From: Crotophaga sulcirostris
Taxonomy: Eukaryota > Chordata > Aves > Cuculiformes > Crotophagidae
NCBI GenBank assembly: GCA_013397455.1
Contig: VYZB01000274.1
Location: 918,614 to 982,613 of the forward strand
Reading direction: 5' to 3'
Length of the DNA: 64,000 nucleotides
Shown here: piece by piece, positions 12,150 through 24,782 of the stretch
Numbering within the stretch: the first letter of the stretch is position 1
How the letters are laid out: every line of letters starts with the position of its first letter
Position numbers and translations under genes: made by a program
The notes under the pieces: model-generated
The model's database searches: none
What the model saw: only the letters and a program-made list of their open reading frames with translations
Told to the model about the DNA's origin: nothing

Positions 12150-12680
12150 AAAAAGTGTCGCACTTGCAGGGAGGGGTGGACAGAACAAGTGGTCTCAAAC
12201 TAACCAACAGAGTATTCCAATCCATATATGCAATCGGCAGTATAAAGCTGAGTGATCTTGAAGGCCAAGCTTTCTTCTTTGATGGCCAGTGTCCTGGAAG
12301 AACTCCATCCTACTGTCTTTGATGTCAAGGTGTCCATTCATGAGTCCAATACCTGAAACCAACTCCCATCTGACACTCACTCCAGTCTGGAATTTTCCTA
12401 GTGCTGTCTCTACATCATCAGTGGTAACATGATCGTCATCTGGCGAGTGCCATTTCAATTTTATGTTATTGTATATATTTAATTTTTTAAAAAAAATTAT
12501 TTTACCGTCTTTCCTTTTTATGGTTATCATTTCATTAAAGGTGTTTCAGAACCTTTTGATAATACATAAATCTCTCCCTCCCTTATTGCTGTTCTCCCTT
12601 CCCTGGCTATGAAAGGGAGGGAACTGGATGCACACTGCCCAGCATAAGCCACCAGCTGGGGTGGAGGGTAAACCAGGACA
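12150..12680 (+). mobile_element. ERVL-type endogenous retrovirus LTR, 3' part
   Basis: This matches the general pattern of avian ERVL-type solo LTRs. It has a 'ggaggggtggacagaacaag' stretch, a TATA box at 12241-12247 and a 'ttgatgtcaaggtgtcc' block. A T/A-rich stretch follows, then a pyrimidine-rich 'ctccctccctt' block, and it ends 'gggtaaaccaggaca', where the final CA is the expected LTR terminus at 12680. The 5' end of U3 is missing. No internal retroviral sequence or second LTR is adjacent, so it is a solo LTR or truncated remnant with no coding capacity. A 111-codon frame on the opposite strand (12195-12530) is just antisense to it. The family assignment rests on my recollection of the LTR pattern, not on an alignment. 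Confidence 0.7.
12241..12247 (+). promoter_or_regulatory. TATA box of the ERVL-type LTR
   Basis: 'tataaag' lies in the position where the U3 promoter of this LTR type carries its TATA element, about 440 bp before the LTR 3' end. Current activity is unknown and is unlikely in a truncated old LTR. Confidence 0.5.
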
Positions 12681-15600
12681 AGCAATCATTGAAACTGTTT
12701 GACGATGACAACTCTGTGCTGCCTACGATAGTTTGGAAACATAATTGTGTATTATTTCAGAAGAGTCCAGGCAGTTCCTATCATATCCATTTATGCATCT
12801 TGGAAAAGCATGCACTTGACAATAATTAAAACATACTCTCAGGCATTATTTTGGATTTCTACAGTTAGTACGTCATTAGAGTCTGATTGATTGAGGCGGG
12901 GTGAGCAAAGAAGGAACAATCTTCCCTATGTTTTGCTCCAATTGAATGTGGTCTGGTGTTTTAAGAACAAAACAAAACAAAAAAACCACACACACATAAA
13001 AACAGACAACAATAACAACAAGAAACAAATAATAAAAGAAAGACAACCAAACAAGACACAATAAAAACAATATATGTATTAATCAGGAACGACAAGGTCT
13101 TTGGTCTGAACAACGAGACATTCCATGTCGTTTAGTCAAAATATCTTTATATTCCACCAACAGATCTGGGACATCCATGTCCAGTGTCAAAGTATCAAAA
13201 ATCTGATGTTACTAAGTGATGTCACCAAGGACAAAAGAATTAGCAATTATCTTGTCTTCATCAGGTCTCCACTTGTACGAAGCTTTTCAGTTGCTTGCAC
13301 AACTCAGTACTTGTGGAAATACTCATGTGAACTAAAATGCTCCAAACATCCTTGTATATAACACAATAATCAGGTGAGATAATATTCTCAGTCCTTACGA
13401 ATAGTAAATAAAGGCATCAACCTTTTCATGTGAACAGTAGTTGACTCAGTTGACTCTGATGCCTTCAAAAACAGAACATAGAACTTCAAATCAGAGGAAA
13501 AGCTGCAAAACAAACTTTTGACACTATTACCATTCTGCTAATTCTTCAGGTTTTTTCCATTTAATTTTCATTACCCAAATTTACATAGTCCATTAGTAAT
13601 GTCATTCCAGTTAATCTTCGCCCTAGGGATATCTTGAATAATTTCAATTTCTTCATAACCGCTGTAGTAACTTATCACTATATTTAAGTATCTGAAATCC
13701 CCAAATAGTGAAAGAGATTAGGGGCATCATGAGATACAGAAAACCCAATCAATTCCTCTCTGTGAAGACAGTGTGCTTTTCCCCTTAATCCCAGTGTGTA
13801 GGAGGGTAGGAAAAGACATTACACTTCAAACAGTGCTTTTGCATGACAGAAAAATACATCTAGATGAAACTAAACATAGTGTGCTGATAGTGTGTGATCC
13901 TTAGATAACAGGGACTATACATACCATACAACACACATAGGGAGCTAGATTTCAAGATATTGACTTGGTACCATACAGTTCCCACTGTGAAAGCACATAT
14001 TGAAATGCAGAGAAAGATTCTCCAGGTGTGATTTCAAATACTATTGCTGGCATTACATGCCCGTTGGTCAAGAAGCTTCTTTGTATCGCACATTGCAGGA
14101 TGTATGATACAGTCCCAGTGAAAATAACTGCCAGAAGAGTGCTTCCTTGATTGCCAGTCATTGAAATGCTGGAGCTGAACACATCCCTTGCAAAAACTAC
14201 ACAATATTCTCTGTAATTATCCCCTATCGCTCTACTCTCTGAGCTCTGTGACACATAATGAATTCAGCATGGCAAAAGAAGATATTAAGTAATGACATAC
14301 AAAAAGTTATTCTCTGATTTTTAAGAGTTTAAGCCTTGACACTGAGGCATAACAACATGACTGATGAGCTAGTCAGTACTTCAAAGACCCAGAGAGGAAA
14401 ACGATTTCATAGTGTTAATCTTGATCTTAACCAACACTAAAAGAAAAGATACTCCTTGAATCCTTGTCATCCATGAGAAAATGCAAAGTGTGTAACATAG
14501 TTGTAGCATACGTAAAGGGGCAGCTCCAACCATAGCCATGTTGCAGCCAATATTTGATAAATTCTTCCAAAGCAGCAACGCCTCTTCCCTGTTAGTGAGG
14601 GTGCAAGGGGAGAGGATGGGGAGGAAAAATTTTTCCTTTGCTGCATCTTCTCACTTTAGACTGTCCCACTACAAATCCCACATCCAAATTATACCACTCT
14701 TCTACAAAACAAAGTCTGCAGAAATAAACATTGCAAAAAAATCAGAGAAATCAATGAATCTGAGTCTTTTTATGAATGATATTTTGCCGTAGCAATACCT
14801 GTCATAATACATAATGAAAGATTTTCTTTCAAAATTCTTTTTCTAAAATCAAAAATGTTCCAGTGTTTCCCTCTTCTCTCCAAACATCTTCTTTGTTATA
14901 AGGAACACTGATCTACGAACATGTTCCTACAGCAACACTGTATTTTTTTATGCACAAATAGTTTGCTTACATCTGTTTGGTACAATTTTGGTTTTACATC
15001 TCTTGCAATTGAATAGGCAAGAAGAAAGAATTGTTTAACTTCTTCCATTTGTGGCTTAATCTTACTCAAGAGACCTTAAAGAGAAAGCAGAAACACTACT
15101 ATCTCCTAAAATTTCAGCTTGGATTTTGGGGTACAACTGTCCAAAAAACAGCTCAAGACATATTAACTTCTGTACAAAACATAATAAATTTGCCAGAATT
15201 ATACTGATCCTTGGTTAATTTGGGATCAAGAGTCAAATGACTAAATTGTCATATCATTCGACAAAATATCTCCCCCAGGTCATTTACTTCACTCATGACA
15301 GAAGGGAATTTTGAGCCTGAGTGATGCAAAGGAACCCAGAGAAACAACAAAAAGAACAGTATAAAATTTAAGATTAAAATTATTCCTGTTATTTCTCTGT
15401 GAACAGATCTATTTAAGTGTCCGTGTCCTGTGTTTCCTCACTTCACATCACACCATCTAATGTTTATTCTTTGATGGCCAGAACGTTGCTGCAAGGCACA
15501 CATCAATTCAGAAACCTTGAAAAATCTCTTCTATGTTTAATTTCATGTCTCATCTACCAGGATGCAAACAAGAAAACTGCCTGTTTAATTCACTGCAACA

Positions 15601-18600
15601 TCTCCTTGTGACATTTCTGGTTCACTTTCCTGCTGCATTGTTCTTTGATGAAGACATAAAACAGAGTTCATATTGTGAAACACGCCCTAGGCTTTTTTCA
15701 ACAATACATAACAGTCTCTTGCAGGTTTGAAACTGTAGTATGCTGTATAAAAAGCTAAAGTCCAGGGGGTCTTCTTGCAATTTGTGCATTAGTATCTACC
15801 ATACTCAGTGTGAAAGGGTGATAAAATACATTTTTTTTCTGTTATGATCATGATTTGCACACAGTCAAGCTATGAAAGAAGTAACTCAGTCATGCAAAGG
15901 AGTGATACGCACATTTGTTAGATCTCTAATGTACCTGAGCATCTCATGTAATTACTACATTTTTCCAAAGAGTGATAATGGTTCTTCTCTCGGACAGTGG
16001 CATCTAAGACAACAATTTGCCCAAGGTCACATGAAGTAGTCACTGTACAGTACAAAATCTCACAATTTCAACATCCCATTGCATCATTTGTTATTCTTAT
16101 ACTGACATCCAAATGAGTAGTGTTAAGAAGACTTTCTATATTAGCCACAAAGATGTCTTTCCTTCTTATTCCTTCAAAATCCTTGGAAAATTTTCCCACC
16201 CCAAGTAGCAGATGTTTGTTCCCATCCAGTTTCTCAAAGTTCTGAGGCCATCCCATTGCCCAGGTTTATATCCCTTGTAAGTTACTGACCACCACCATAA
16301 CTAATTGGAGTCCAGTTAGGCCATGGGGTTTGCTGTTGGGGAAGATACTGAACAAACTAGGAAATCTGTATCCCCATGTGCTTGAATTTAAGCTTGTCTT
16401 GTTTCCCGGGAACTGGTTGTTTTCCACTGCACAACACTTGAACTGAAAATGTAGAGTGACTTTGAAGTAGTTCTCAAACTTAAAAGACAAGAGGGAGTGT
16501 TTTCCTCCCTGTTCTGCTTGATATGAAAAGTTTGTATTCAGAAAAGTGATAACTGTAGGAAAAGCCATTTCCCACTGATGTCAGTAAAGTCAGGGTTATG
16601 ACTTCAGCCTCAGTGTTTGGTTAATGTACAAATTTGGTCCCTCAGTTTTGCTGCTGCTCCTCGGCAAAATTAGAAATATATCAGAATATCAATAAAATAT
16701 CTAGGTGATGTTTTTCAGGTGCCAGGAGTTGTATATACCATGTGCTAAGGTGAAGCACACATTTTATTCTTGTGTGATGAAAGGCTAGGTAGCAGCATCT
16801 AAAAAGATACTAAAACCATCAGAAAAAAATATATTACAATACTTAAGAAACACTTCTGCATTTGATGACACTCCTCTTTGGAATATACCCAAGATGTAAC
16901 TGTAAGGGTTATTAAAGTAAACATTTCATTTCTACTTAAGATTATTTTCCCCATTAATTAGTAGTATCTCTAGTACATTAGAAATGTTTAAATGCATTAT
17001 ACATTGCACACGCTATAGCTCACAAGGACAAATGCTACAAGTGGGTGGGCAAGGACAGGAGATTGAAATAAGAAGAGGAAGAAGACAACTGAAAAATGTT
17101 AATTTATATGAACAATCACGAGTAATTCACTTAAAGTTAAATTAGTCTTGATGCAAGATGAGTTAACGTTAATGTCCAACAGAAATGCAGCCTTGTTTAT
17201 GGGAGACGAGCAAGGTAAGGAGGCACCCTGTAAACCAGATAACTGCAATTTATGACTATGCAAATTTCTTTCTTATTTGTAATTACTTTCCATGGCATTT
17301 CTCTCTCATTTCTTCAGACAGGTGAAAACCCTGTGGGTCCTCATGCAAGGAATATTCTGCTTGTTTATGGGCTTTAGATTTTCCACAGAATAATGAAAAT
17401 ATCAGATTTGTTTCGGTACACATGTTTAATTGTGTAAATTCCACGTGTCAGAATCTGATGTCGTGCTGGGAGAGCAAAGGGAAAATCATCAAAGACACAT
17501 GCTTGCCTTTCTTCCAGGCGAATCAATACATTCTCAACAAAGAACCACCTACTGAAGGGATTTCATATAAAATCAGTCTCAAACACTTAGATTACATCAT
17601 TGACTTTTTTGGTGGTTAATAGTACTTGCCGTTGGCATTCTTTTTGTCCTGATTTAACTGTTTGGTGGCTGGTTCATTTTTTTTCTTTTTTTTTCTAACT
17701 TTCTTCATCATATGTGTTGTACATGAAGCTGGAGAAAACTGACAGTTCTATTCCTTTTACTAACAGCAATGCAATGAGACTATCTCAACCTTGTACTAGC
17801 AGGACTGTTAAGCCCCCAGTCCCAGGAATATTTGTCAGGTTTCATTTTCACTGAATCTTCTGCTCAGAGAGGAGTGTTTCAGGGGACATTTTATTTTCCA
17901 GTGACCTGTGGGGCTGTATCTCTGGCAACAAATAGATTAGGCAGTGAATTTAGAGAAGCTAGCTCTGTAACCTTAGTTCCAGGCATTATTCTTCTCCATC
18001 CTCAGAAAGTTCAGAAGTGGAGATTCCAGCATGCCAAGGACTTGCATCTGCAGAAACGGAAGGTGGTAGCTTGTAACTAAGCTGTGCATTTGGAGAAAAC
18101 TTCTTCACTGAGAGTCTTTAAAGAACAGGATGGCATTTATCTTCGTTTCTTGAACTGTATGGTAATGAGCCTATTGTGTAGAATTATTTGTCCAGGAATG
18201 CCAGTATTTGTCTTCCAGATGCTGGTGAAGGCCCCCTTCACAGGTCAGGTTGCAGAACAGGAGAGATACTGCCTCCCAGACATCAAAAGGTAACACTCGA
18301 TTAGCCCTGAAGTCATCAAAGCAAACACCTTCTAGATTCATGTGCTAAATTAATTCAATGGCATTGCCATACAGCACATGAAGCACACATTCCATTTCTT
18401 GCAGGATCAATGCCCTCTTAACATTGTTGTTCTATTGCCAACATGCCTGAGTTATGATTAAATTACAGGACAGATGCTAGAAATTCCCTTCGGAGTTAAA
18501 TGAGCCATAGGTTAGTGATAGAACCATTTGCCTAAGTATCCCAGTCTGATTGGCATTGCCATTCAGCCTATGAGATACTTCAAATATGCTTTTCATGTTT

Positions 18601-19639
18601 ACAGTGGGTGTCAGTGCATTATTGTGAGTAATTTCAACCAAAGACATTAAACTCTTTCCTCAGCTTGGTGGAATATCAATAACAATATAAGATTTTGTGT
18701 TAGAAAAAGCCATGATTATTTATATTTTGATCAGCTTGTCTTCAAATACACTAAACAAGTTTTCTAAGTCACCACTAAAACTAGAGAAACGAAAATATTG
18801 ATAGTACGTGCTACAGTACTGGAAAATAAAATTATTAGCTTAAGTTAGTATTACCCCAAGTTCACCTGTAGCCAACATTAAATGGTATGTTTGCCTTGCA
18901 AACAAAGACAAAAATGAGTTTAACAGATCATGCAATCACTCAAACAAGGATGGTTAGGAACATTTGTTGCAACTATATCAGAATATATTCTGAAGTAAAT
19001 TAGTTTGTTTTTCTTTTTTCCTTTAAAAAAAAAAGCCAGAAGTAGTTATATGTTTAATATTGTTTGGAAAACAAATGAAAGCAAATATGAGAATTGAACG
19101 TTACATTTATTTAAATCCAAATAAAACTGATACTGAATTACACCAGAAATGGGAAATGTTACAACAGAAACTACTTTGAAAGATCGAATTTCCAGAGGGA
19201 AGAGGAGTAATTAAAGAAGTGTACATGACCAGTTACAGAATTTGATCATGCAGAAATTATACTCATTTAGATTCCAGAAGCATGGGGTTTTTTGCTATAA
19301 TCAGCTACTACACTTTCTTCAGTCTATTAAACTGTCTGTGTTTCTTTAATCTTGCTTTCTGTTCCTGGCTCATATGTCCTGAGCAATTTTAATTAACAGT
19401 CAAAGAAGTGGTTTATTCACAAGGAAAAAAAAGCCATCATACTGCCAAATCAGTCAGCATCATAACTATCAAAATGCTTCTGGTTACAGCTGGTTACAGC
19501 TAACCACACCATCTTTGTGCACAGCTGTGTGTTTCACCATGCTATGAGGAATTCATAGTTTATTGCCATGACACGTTTGCTCTCCCAATATTGCAGATGG
19601 CTGCAAGGACAGTGGGATTTCCTCTGGAGGGCTGCTGGA
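12681..19639. other. Unique non-coding sequence
   Basis: No gene recognised. The block contains an A/C-rich low-complexity tract (12966-13062, listed separately) and scattered frames of 60-100 codons without recognisable domains (for example on the minus strand at 13952-14254 and 16266-16568). A 10-bp direct duplication 'tggttacagc' occurs at about 19483-19502. No LINE or LTR similarity is obvious. Confidence 0.6.
12966..13062. repeat. A/C-rich low-complexity tract
   Basis: About 95 bp made almost entirely of A with interspersed C (acaaaac, aacaaca, cacaca types). On the minus strand it gives a spurious Phe/Val/Tyr-rich frame at 12876-13070. Confidence 0.8.
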
Positions 19640-19918
19640 CTAGCCATGCACTGCTGTCACCAAAAGGGAGTGAAAATCAGTTGACATAGTGGGAAACCAG
19701 CACAGGGAGTCGCCACTCAGAACCCAGCCACTCAAAGGACAATGACAATGTACCATTTGTCACCAGATGGCAATGTGTGAGAAGTGAGGTGTCTTCAAGA
19801 TATTTTCAGAATTAGAGAAAAGGTCACAGTAGCCCACAGGATTATCTGTTATGGCCCAGAGCAGAACTCAAACCAGTATTCTCAAAGCAGCTGGACAAAA
19901 CAACACATGGACTTGTCC

Positions 19919-19927
19919 TATAAATAG
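19919..19927 (+). promoter_or_regulatory. TATA box in LTR-like element
   Basis: 'tataaatag' is a near-perfect TATA box. Its placement upstream of a CT-rich leader is the main reason to read the surrounding unit as an LTR promoter. Confidence 0.5.
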
Positions 19928-20151
19928 AAGCCCACCAAGAAGCAGACGAATGCACATGCCATGGAATCTACCTGAAGACACTGCAGAAGAACCCCAGGAC
20001 TACGTGCTCCTGAAGACCATGTTTTCCAGAGGCCCGTGGAGTGGTGACTCTTTTCCTCTCTCCCTCCCTCTACTCTTGTTTCTCTCGCTCTCTCTTCTTT
20101 CCTTTCTTTTTTTTTTTTCCCCTTGGCACTACTGTGCATCAGATCAGATCA

Positions 20152-20290
20152 GAGTTGTGTTGTTTTGTCCAGTTGCTTAGAGAATACTGATCTGATGTTT
20201 TGGCTATGCCCAAAATACTGATTTGCTGTTTTGGCCTTGTCCAAAACAAATACTGATTTGTTGTTTTGACTGTGTCCTAAATGAACACTG
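20152..20290. repeat. Minisatellite, 31-35-bp units, inside LTR-like element
   Basis: Units share the core 'aatactgatttg-tgttttg' and start at 20183, 20214 and 20249 (lengths 31, 35 and 35 bp). A degenerate half unit precedes them at about 20152-20182 ('gtgttgttttgtcc') and another follows from 20284. The units alternate a TTTTG-rich half with a cc(c/t)aaa-type half. Confidence 0.75.
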
Positions 20291-20470
20291 TTTGAATTTA
20301 CTCTGGGAGATTTGTTGGTCTCCAATTTGCCCCACAGACCGCAAAGGACCCTTCCCTGTCTGACTGAGCAGGTCTTGGAGGAGGGGGTTGCAGACACAAA
20401 TGAACACATGACCCAGAGCTGGGAGCATCCCCTGACAACATCTCATCTTTCTTCCATAGACAGCAACCCT

Positions 20471-23400
20471 AGTTTGAAGGCTCAAAGATTGATTCTGAAA
20501 ACTTCCATTGAAGACAAAACTTGTCCATAGTTAATAGCAACTTTTTTTGTCCCAGACTAAAGAATTTAAACCTCTGAAAAGTAGGATTTTACTCCTTTAT
20601 TTTGTTCACTTTGCTTTTGTTCAGCTGCTGATATAGCAGTAGGGAATTCTGTGAAAAAAATCCTTTCACAGACACAGCTAGAATGACGTGTGAAGAAGAA
20701 CCATTGGCTCAGGAGTTTGTCCTCTCACTCACCGAAACACTTCTTGCATTTCTGCCCGGAGTCCATGGAGACCCAAAAAAGTGCCCTTATTTAAATCAGA
20801 TTCCAGGCCAATTTATGCCCCTTATTTCAGGGGTAAGGAATGAAAATTCTGAGTGGCAGGTCTTTAGAGGCAAAACCTGTTGCATGGACTGTCAGTGTGT
20901 TTGGGTTAAACTCTGAATTCTGACTAAAAGTAAGTGTTACAGAAATAAAGTCCACTGTGTACCTAGTTCCTGCATTTATAAAACAGCAATATTCAAGTGA
21001 CACAGGAACTGCACTGTGCACAAAGTAGGGCATTGGATATTCTGAGTTGACAGAACTTCAATATAAGCCATCAAGACTGATCGATAGCAAAGAACAGCTC
21101 TGAGAATTAAGACAACGCTGCTGTTGTATGGCAGTGACAGACACAGACAAAAGAAGAACACACATATCCAGACTGTGGGTTGGGATCATTTGTTCTGTCT
21201 TTACGGCCTGTCCTTATTTTAAACTTGTCCTCCAGAGAACTGTAGGTCTTTCTTGGCTTTTTCCTTACCTGCAAGAATAAAAATTCAGTATTCCCTATCA
21301 TTATTATGAAAATATTGACTGGAAGGGGGCCAAGGACGTATTTGTTCAGAGCTGCATTTCGCTGAGTCTCAACATTGACAGCAAAATAGTAATTGCTGTT
21401 TTCTGGAAGACATTTTCTCATTGCTTTTATATGACCTTGTAGTGGTGTGTCTAGGCTATGTTTCGGAAACCAGATTTAAGATTGTTGCGGGAAACTTATC
21501 AAAAGCCTTATTGAATTGAACATCTCAAATATATATACACTGTCGAGAAAAACTAATTGGACTTGTCCGAAAGAAGTCCTCTTGACTCCATGTCATCTAT
21601 TTCTGATTGCCTCATATTACATCACATTTTTATAAACACATTAACTACCAGCAAAATAGAAATAAATCCCCACCTCGCACTCCAGAATTGTTTTCCTAAA
21701 AAGTGGAGTTGAGATTTGCTTGCAATTCTTCAGTCCTGTTTTTCATTCAACTGAAAGGGGAAAAATCCTGTATAGGTGTACTGTTACAGAGACAACTTGT
21801 CTGCCACTATCACTTTTCAAATTACCATTTGACTGACTTCCACCCCCTTTTGTTATTTTTCTGTCTCCTAATGAATGTCCAAGAACCACTGGCAACAAAA
21901 TGTAGATCCTCCTTCTCAGTGGACAGAGTGGAACTAATTGTATCGTGTGTTTTGTTACAAAATCCTTCAAAACTGACAGCATGAAAGTCTCACGCACATG
22001 AAATAACACTTTAAAAATCCTGCTCTAAAATCCTCAGTGGTTAGTTGGATGCCTTCCCTTTGTTTTCAGCAGCTTTCATTCTAAACTTACGTAACCATCA
22101 CATTATTTCTAAAGACCAACTATGAAGTTTTAGAAACAGGACACTGAAAATCAGAGTCAGGAATATATATTTCCTATATATGCAGCCATACAAAGGCCCA
22201 TTTTCCTAAGTATACCTCTCTGTAAACCCCTAAAACGGTGGCTTCTGTAAAATGAGAGTGAAAACCTATGCTAGGAAGAGCTATTAGTTCTAATTGCTTT
22301 GAACGCAAAAAACTGGTTGAGAAGTTCTCCGAAATACCTCTAATGACTGTTACGTTTCACTGCCTGTCACTTGCATGCAATTGAAGTGTTCAGAGGCTTC
22401 ACTGTTCCTCAAATTATACTCCAAAAAGAGAATGAACATTGCATTTAAACACAAGCAAACTACCTTCTTCATCCAAAGGAAATATGCAAGAAGTATGTTA
22501 ATGACACAGCATCCTTTCTTTGTTAGTTTCTGAAGTAAAACAGGAAAAAGGGGACACTACCTCTGCCTAGCAGGGTTTGGATCATTCCAGCTGTAAACTG
22601 AAATCCCTTTGACAATTTAGAGAACTACTGTCTTTCTACAGATTCTTTCACAAGCTTTTGATCTCAGTCAAAGTTCTCAGCCAATTGCACATCTCTGACT
22701 AAAAAGAATCAGAGGTGCTTTTTCCTTTTCCGGAGTCAGTCTCTTCAATAGGACCGCACAGAAAATACTAATCCCTGCGTTGGAAAGTAATTAATAAACA
22801 TCCAAAGTAAAAAGAAAAATCTAGAATAATACTTCCACAAGCCATGCTAAGCAAGAAATGCAATGTTTGTTCACTACTTTAGCCCTTATTCTGAAGTGCT
22901 TAAATTATGGGGTTCTTCAAGGTAAGTCCATGGCAAATCTCTCCTTTCCTACATGGATGGGCATAGTCAAGGTGTCCAACAGGAGGGCTGCTAGTCTGCC
23001 CAGTCTGTAAAGAAATGTTTTGTTAACCTCTGCTCTCAGATTAAATAAACTAGTCTACCTCAGTGATATTAGATATGGTTTTTTCACCACCACAAGCTTC
23101 AAACATTAGATAAATCAGTCATGAACACAGAAATTTTCCATGTGAAGTGGAACCCACTGATCTACCACTGGAATTATTTTATCTGTAGAAGCCTTTGCAT
23201 GGTAGAAAGATCTAAGCAAAAGTGACCTTGCTACCCAGGATTTATCTCCTCTCATCCAGGACAGCACACTTCTGCATATAGCATATGCGAACCAATCCAG
23301 GATTCAAGACAAGTACTTACAGAGAAAGACCACCTACTTCTTCTTTAAGCTAAAATGCAAAGAGATCACAACCAAGAACCATTTTAGCATCTTCAGTCTT

Positions 23401-24639
23401 AAAATATTGATTTTTATCTGTCCTTTTTCATTATCTCTCCTTGAAACAAACTTTGAAAATCCAGGGGTTAAATTATGGACAAGACATGCTGTTTATTCTG
23501 TTCTGCATCTGAAACACTTTACAGCAGAAAAGCACATGCCTGTAATGTGCCTGCCAGATGGGTAATGTATTCAGAGTACCCTGGAGAATAGTACTGAAAC
23601 AGAGTATTGAAAAAGTATGTTTATACTATTCCTGTTCCAATTCCAAAAATGCCATTGCATCTGAGACTGACCCTTTTATCTGTCTGAAGTCTCACTTGCA
23701 ATGGTGTAATGAAGTAACACTTAAGAGAGCACAGAAGAGATACTGCTTTGGCCTGCTACCTATAAGGGACACCATCAGAAGCTGCAAGATCTCACCAGAA
23801 CTGTATACTATAATGATTCAAGAAGGAGTGGTTATTTCAGCCTACAACACAACCGAAAGAAAGAGAATTGTGTTTCTTGGCCTTTGTATACAGTCCATTC
23901 TTTCAATAGGTTGAGATTAAGACTGCTAATGTATAGATAATTTCTTCAGGAGAGTTCTGAGATGAAAGGCACTGTGTTCTTACATAATGAGAAAATCAGT
24001 ACTGTTTATTATTCAAGTTGTTTGAAGAAGAGGATCAATGACAGCCTTGCTGACCAGTTCCTAGTTCCTGCAGAGTAGCAAAGCTGCAAAATCCTTCTTC
24101 ACAATATACCTTAACTGGGAGTAAGCACTGAAGAGAGATGGGAACGTTCTTGTCCCTGAGCTACAGGGTATGTGCCATGCCGATGTAAGTGAATGCCCCA
24201 GGACTTCCTCAAAAGAATGAAGACAAATCAACTTCACAGAAATTAACAAACCCAAAGGAGAGTCATGGTGTATTCCTATTAGCTTACAACTTTCAAACAG
24301 CTTAACTTTCTTGTCCTTGAGAGCATTACCATATGGAGACAAAACTGATGATGTCACTGTGTTATCTCAAGACAAGTGAATCTGACCAAACGTTTTTTAG
24401 GACAGGAACTGGAGAATGTTTCACAAAAAACACAGCTAAGCCAAATCTAAGGACTTTCAGGGAAATTAAAACATATATTTTTTGACTTTGTTCCTCCCCT
24501 ATCTCCATCTTTTGAAATTGGGTCAACACCCAACAACAGTGATGATACAAACTCTTCTCTTCATGTTTAGAGCTTTTCAGTTATTCTTAGGGAAAAGAGG
24601 ACAGAATCAATGACAGCTACAGAAAATCTGCTTATACTT
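20471..24639. other. Unique non-coding sequence
   Basis: No known gene or repeat family recognised. A 118-codon plus frame at 23558-23914 carries no recognisable motif and no convincing flanking splice signals. The block is AT-rich and otherwise featureless. Confidence 0.6.
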
Positions 24640-24782
24640 TTACTCCTGGGCTACCTGTTCTACTGCTCAATCACTTTACTGTAAAAAATATTTTTCCTTA
24701 TCTTCAGAGAGAACCTGTTCTGTTTCATTCTGTGTCCCTTGTCTCTCGTACTCTTACTGGGCCTCATTGAAAAGACAAAAAT
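24640..24782 (-). mobile_element. Old CR1 LINE fragment
   Basis: On the plus strand 'ctgttctactgctcaatcac', 'actgtaaaaaatatttttcc', 'agagaacctgttctg', 'gtgtcccttgtctc' and 'gggcctcattgaaaaga' follow the order of the antisense CR1 3' region (frame for 'FFTVR..', then 'GHKL', then upstream). The element is on the minus strand. It is highly diverged, truncated at both ends and lacks the 3' terminus. It has no coding capacity. Confidence 0.6.

Larger units (their letters stand above)
19640..20470 (+). mobile_element. LTR-like element with TATA box, CT-rich tract and internal repeats
   Basis: This stretch departs from its AT-rich surroundings and is organised like a retroviral LTR. A U3-like part is followed by a clear TATA box (19919-19927). 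A transcribed-leader-like part contains 'cctgaagacactgcagaag' and 'tacgtgctcctgaagacc'. Next come a long CT-rich tract (about 20050-20122), a small ATCAG triplication (20138-20152), a 31-35-bp minisatellite and a GC-richer tail ('ccccacagaccgcaaagg'). This resembles a class of neoavian ERV LTRs as I remember them, but I cannot name the family and the exact ends are not visible. A 109-codon plus frame (19851-20180) is translation of the LTR and CT tract, not a gene. No retroviral coding sequence is adjacent. Confidence 0.5.

Noticed and set aside
12195..12530. 111-codon minus-strand frame
   Set aside because: Antisense to the ERVL-type LTR; explained by that element.
13952..14254. 100-codon minus frame
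   Set aside because: Within chance length, no motif, no convincing acceptor or donor.
16266..16568. 100-codon minus frame
   Set aside because: Within chance length and no recognisable family.
18085..18290. Possible CR1 similarity ('aaacttcttcactgagagtc')
   Set aside because: Resembles the CR1 'FFTVR' coding stretch for only about 20 bp and does not continue in CR1 order on either side.
19851..20180. 109-codon plus frame with a Leu/Ser/Phe-rich hydrophobic end resembling a membrane segment
   Set aside because: The hydrophobic end is simply translation of the CT-rich tract inside the LTR-like element.
23558..23914. 118-codon plus frame
   Set aside because: No domain and no paired splice sites; compatible with chance.
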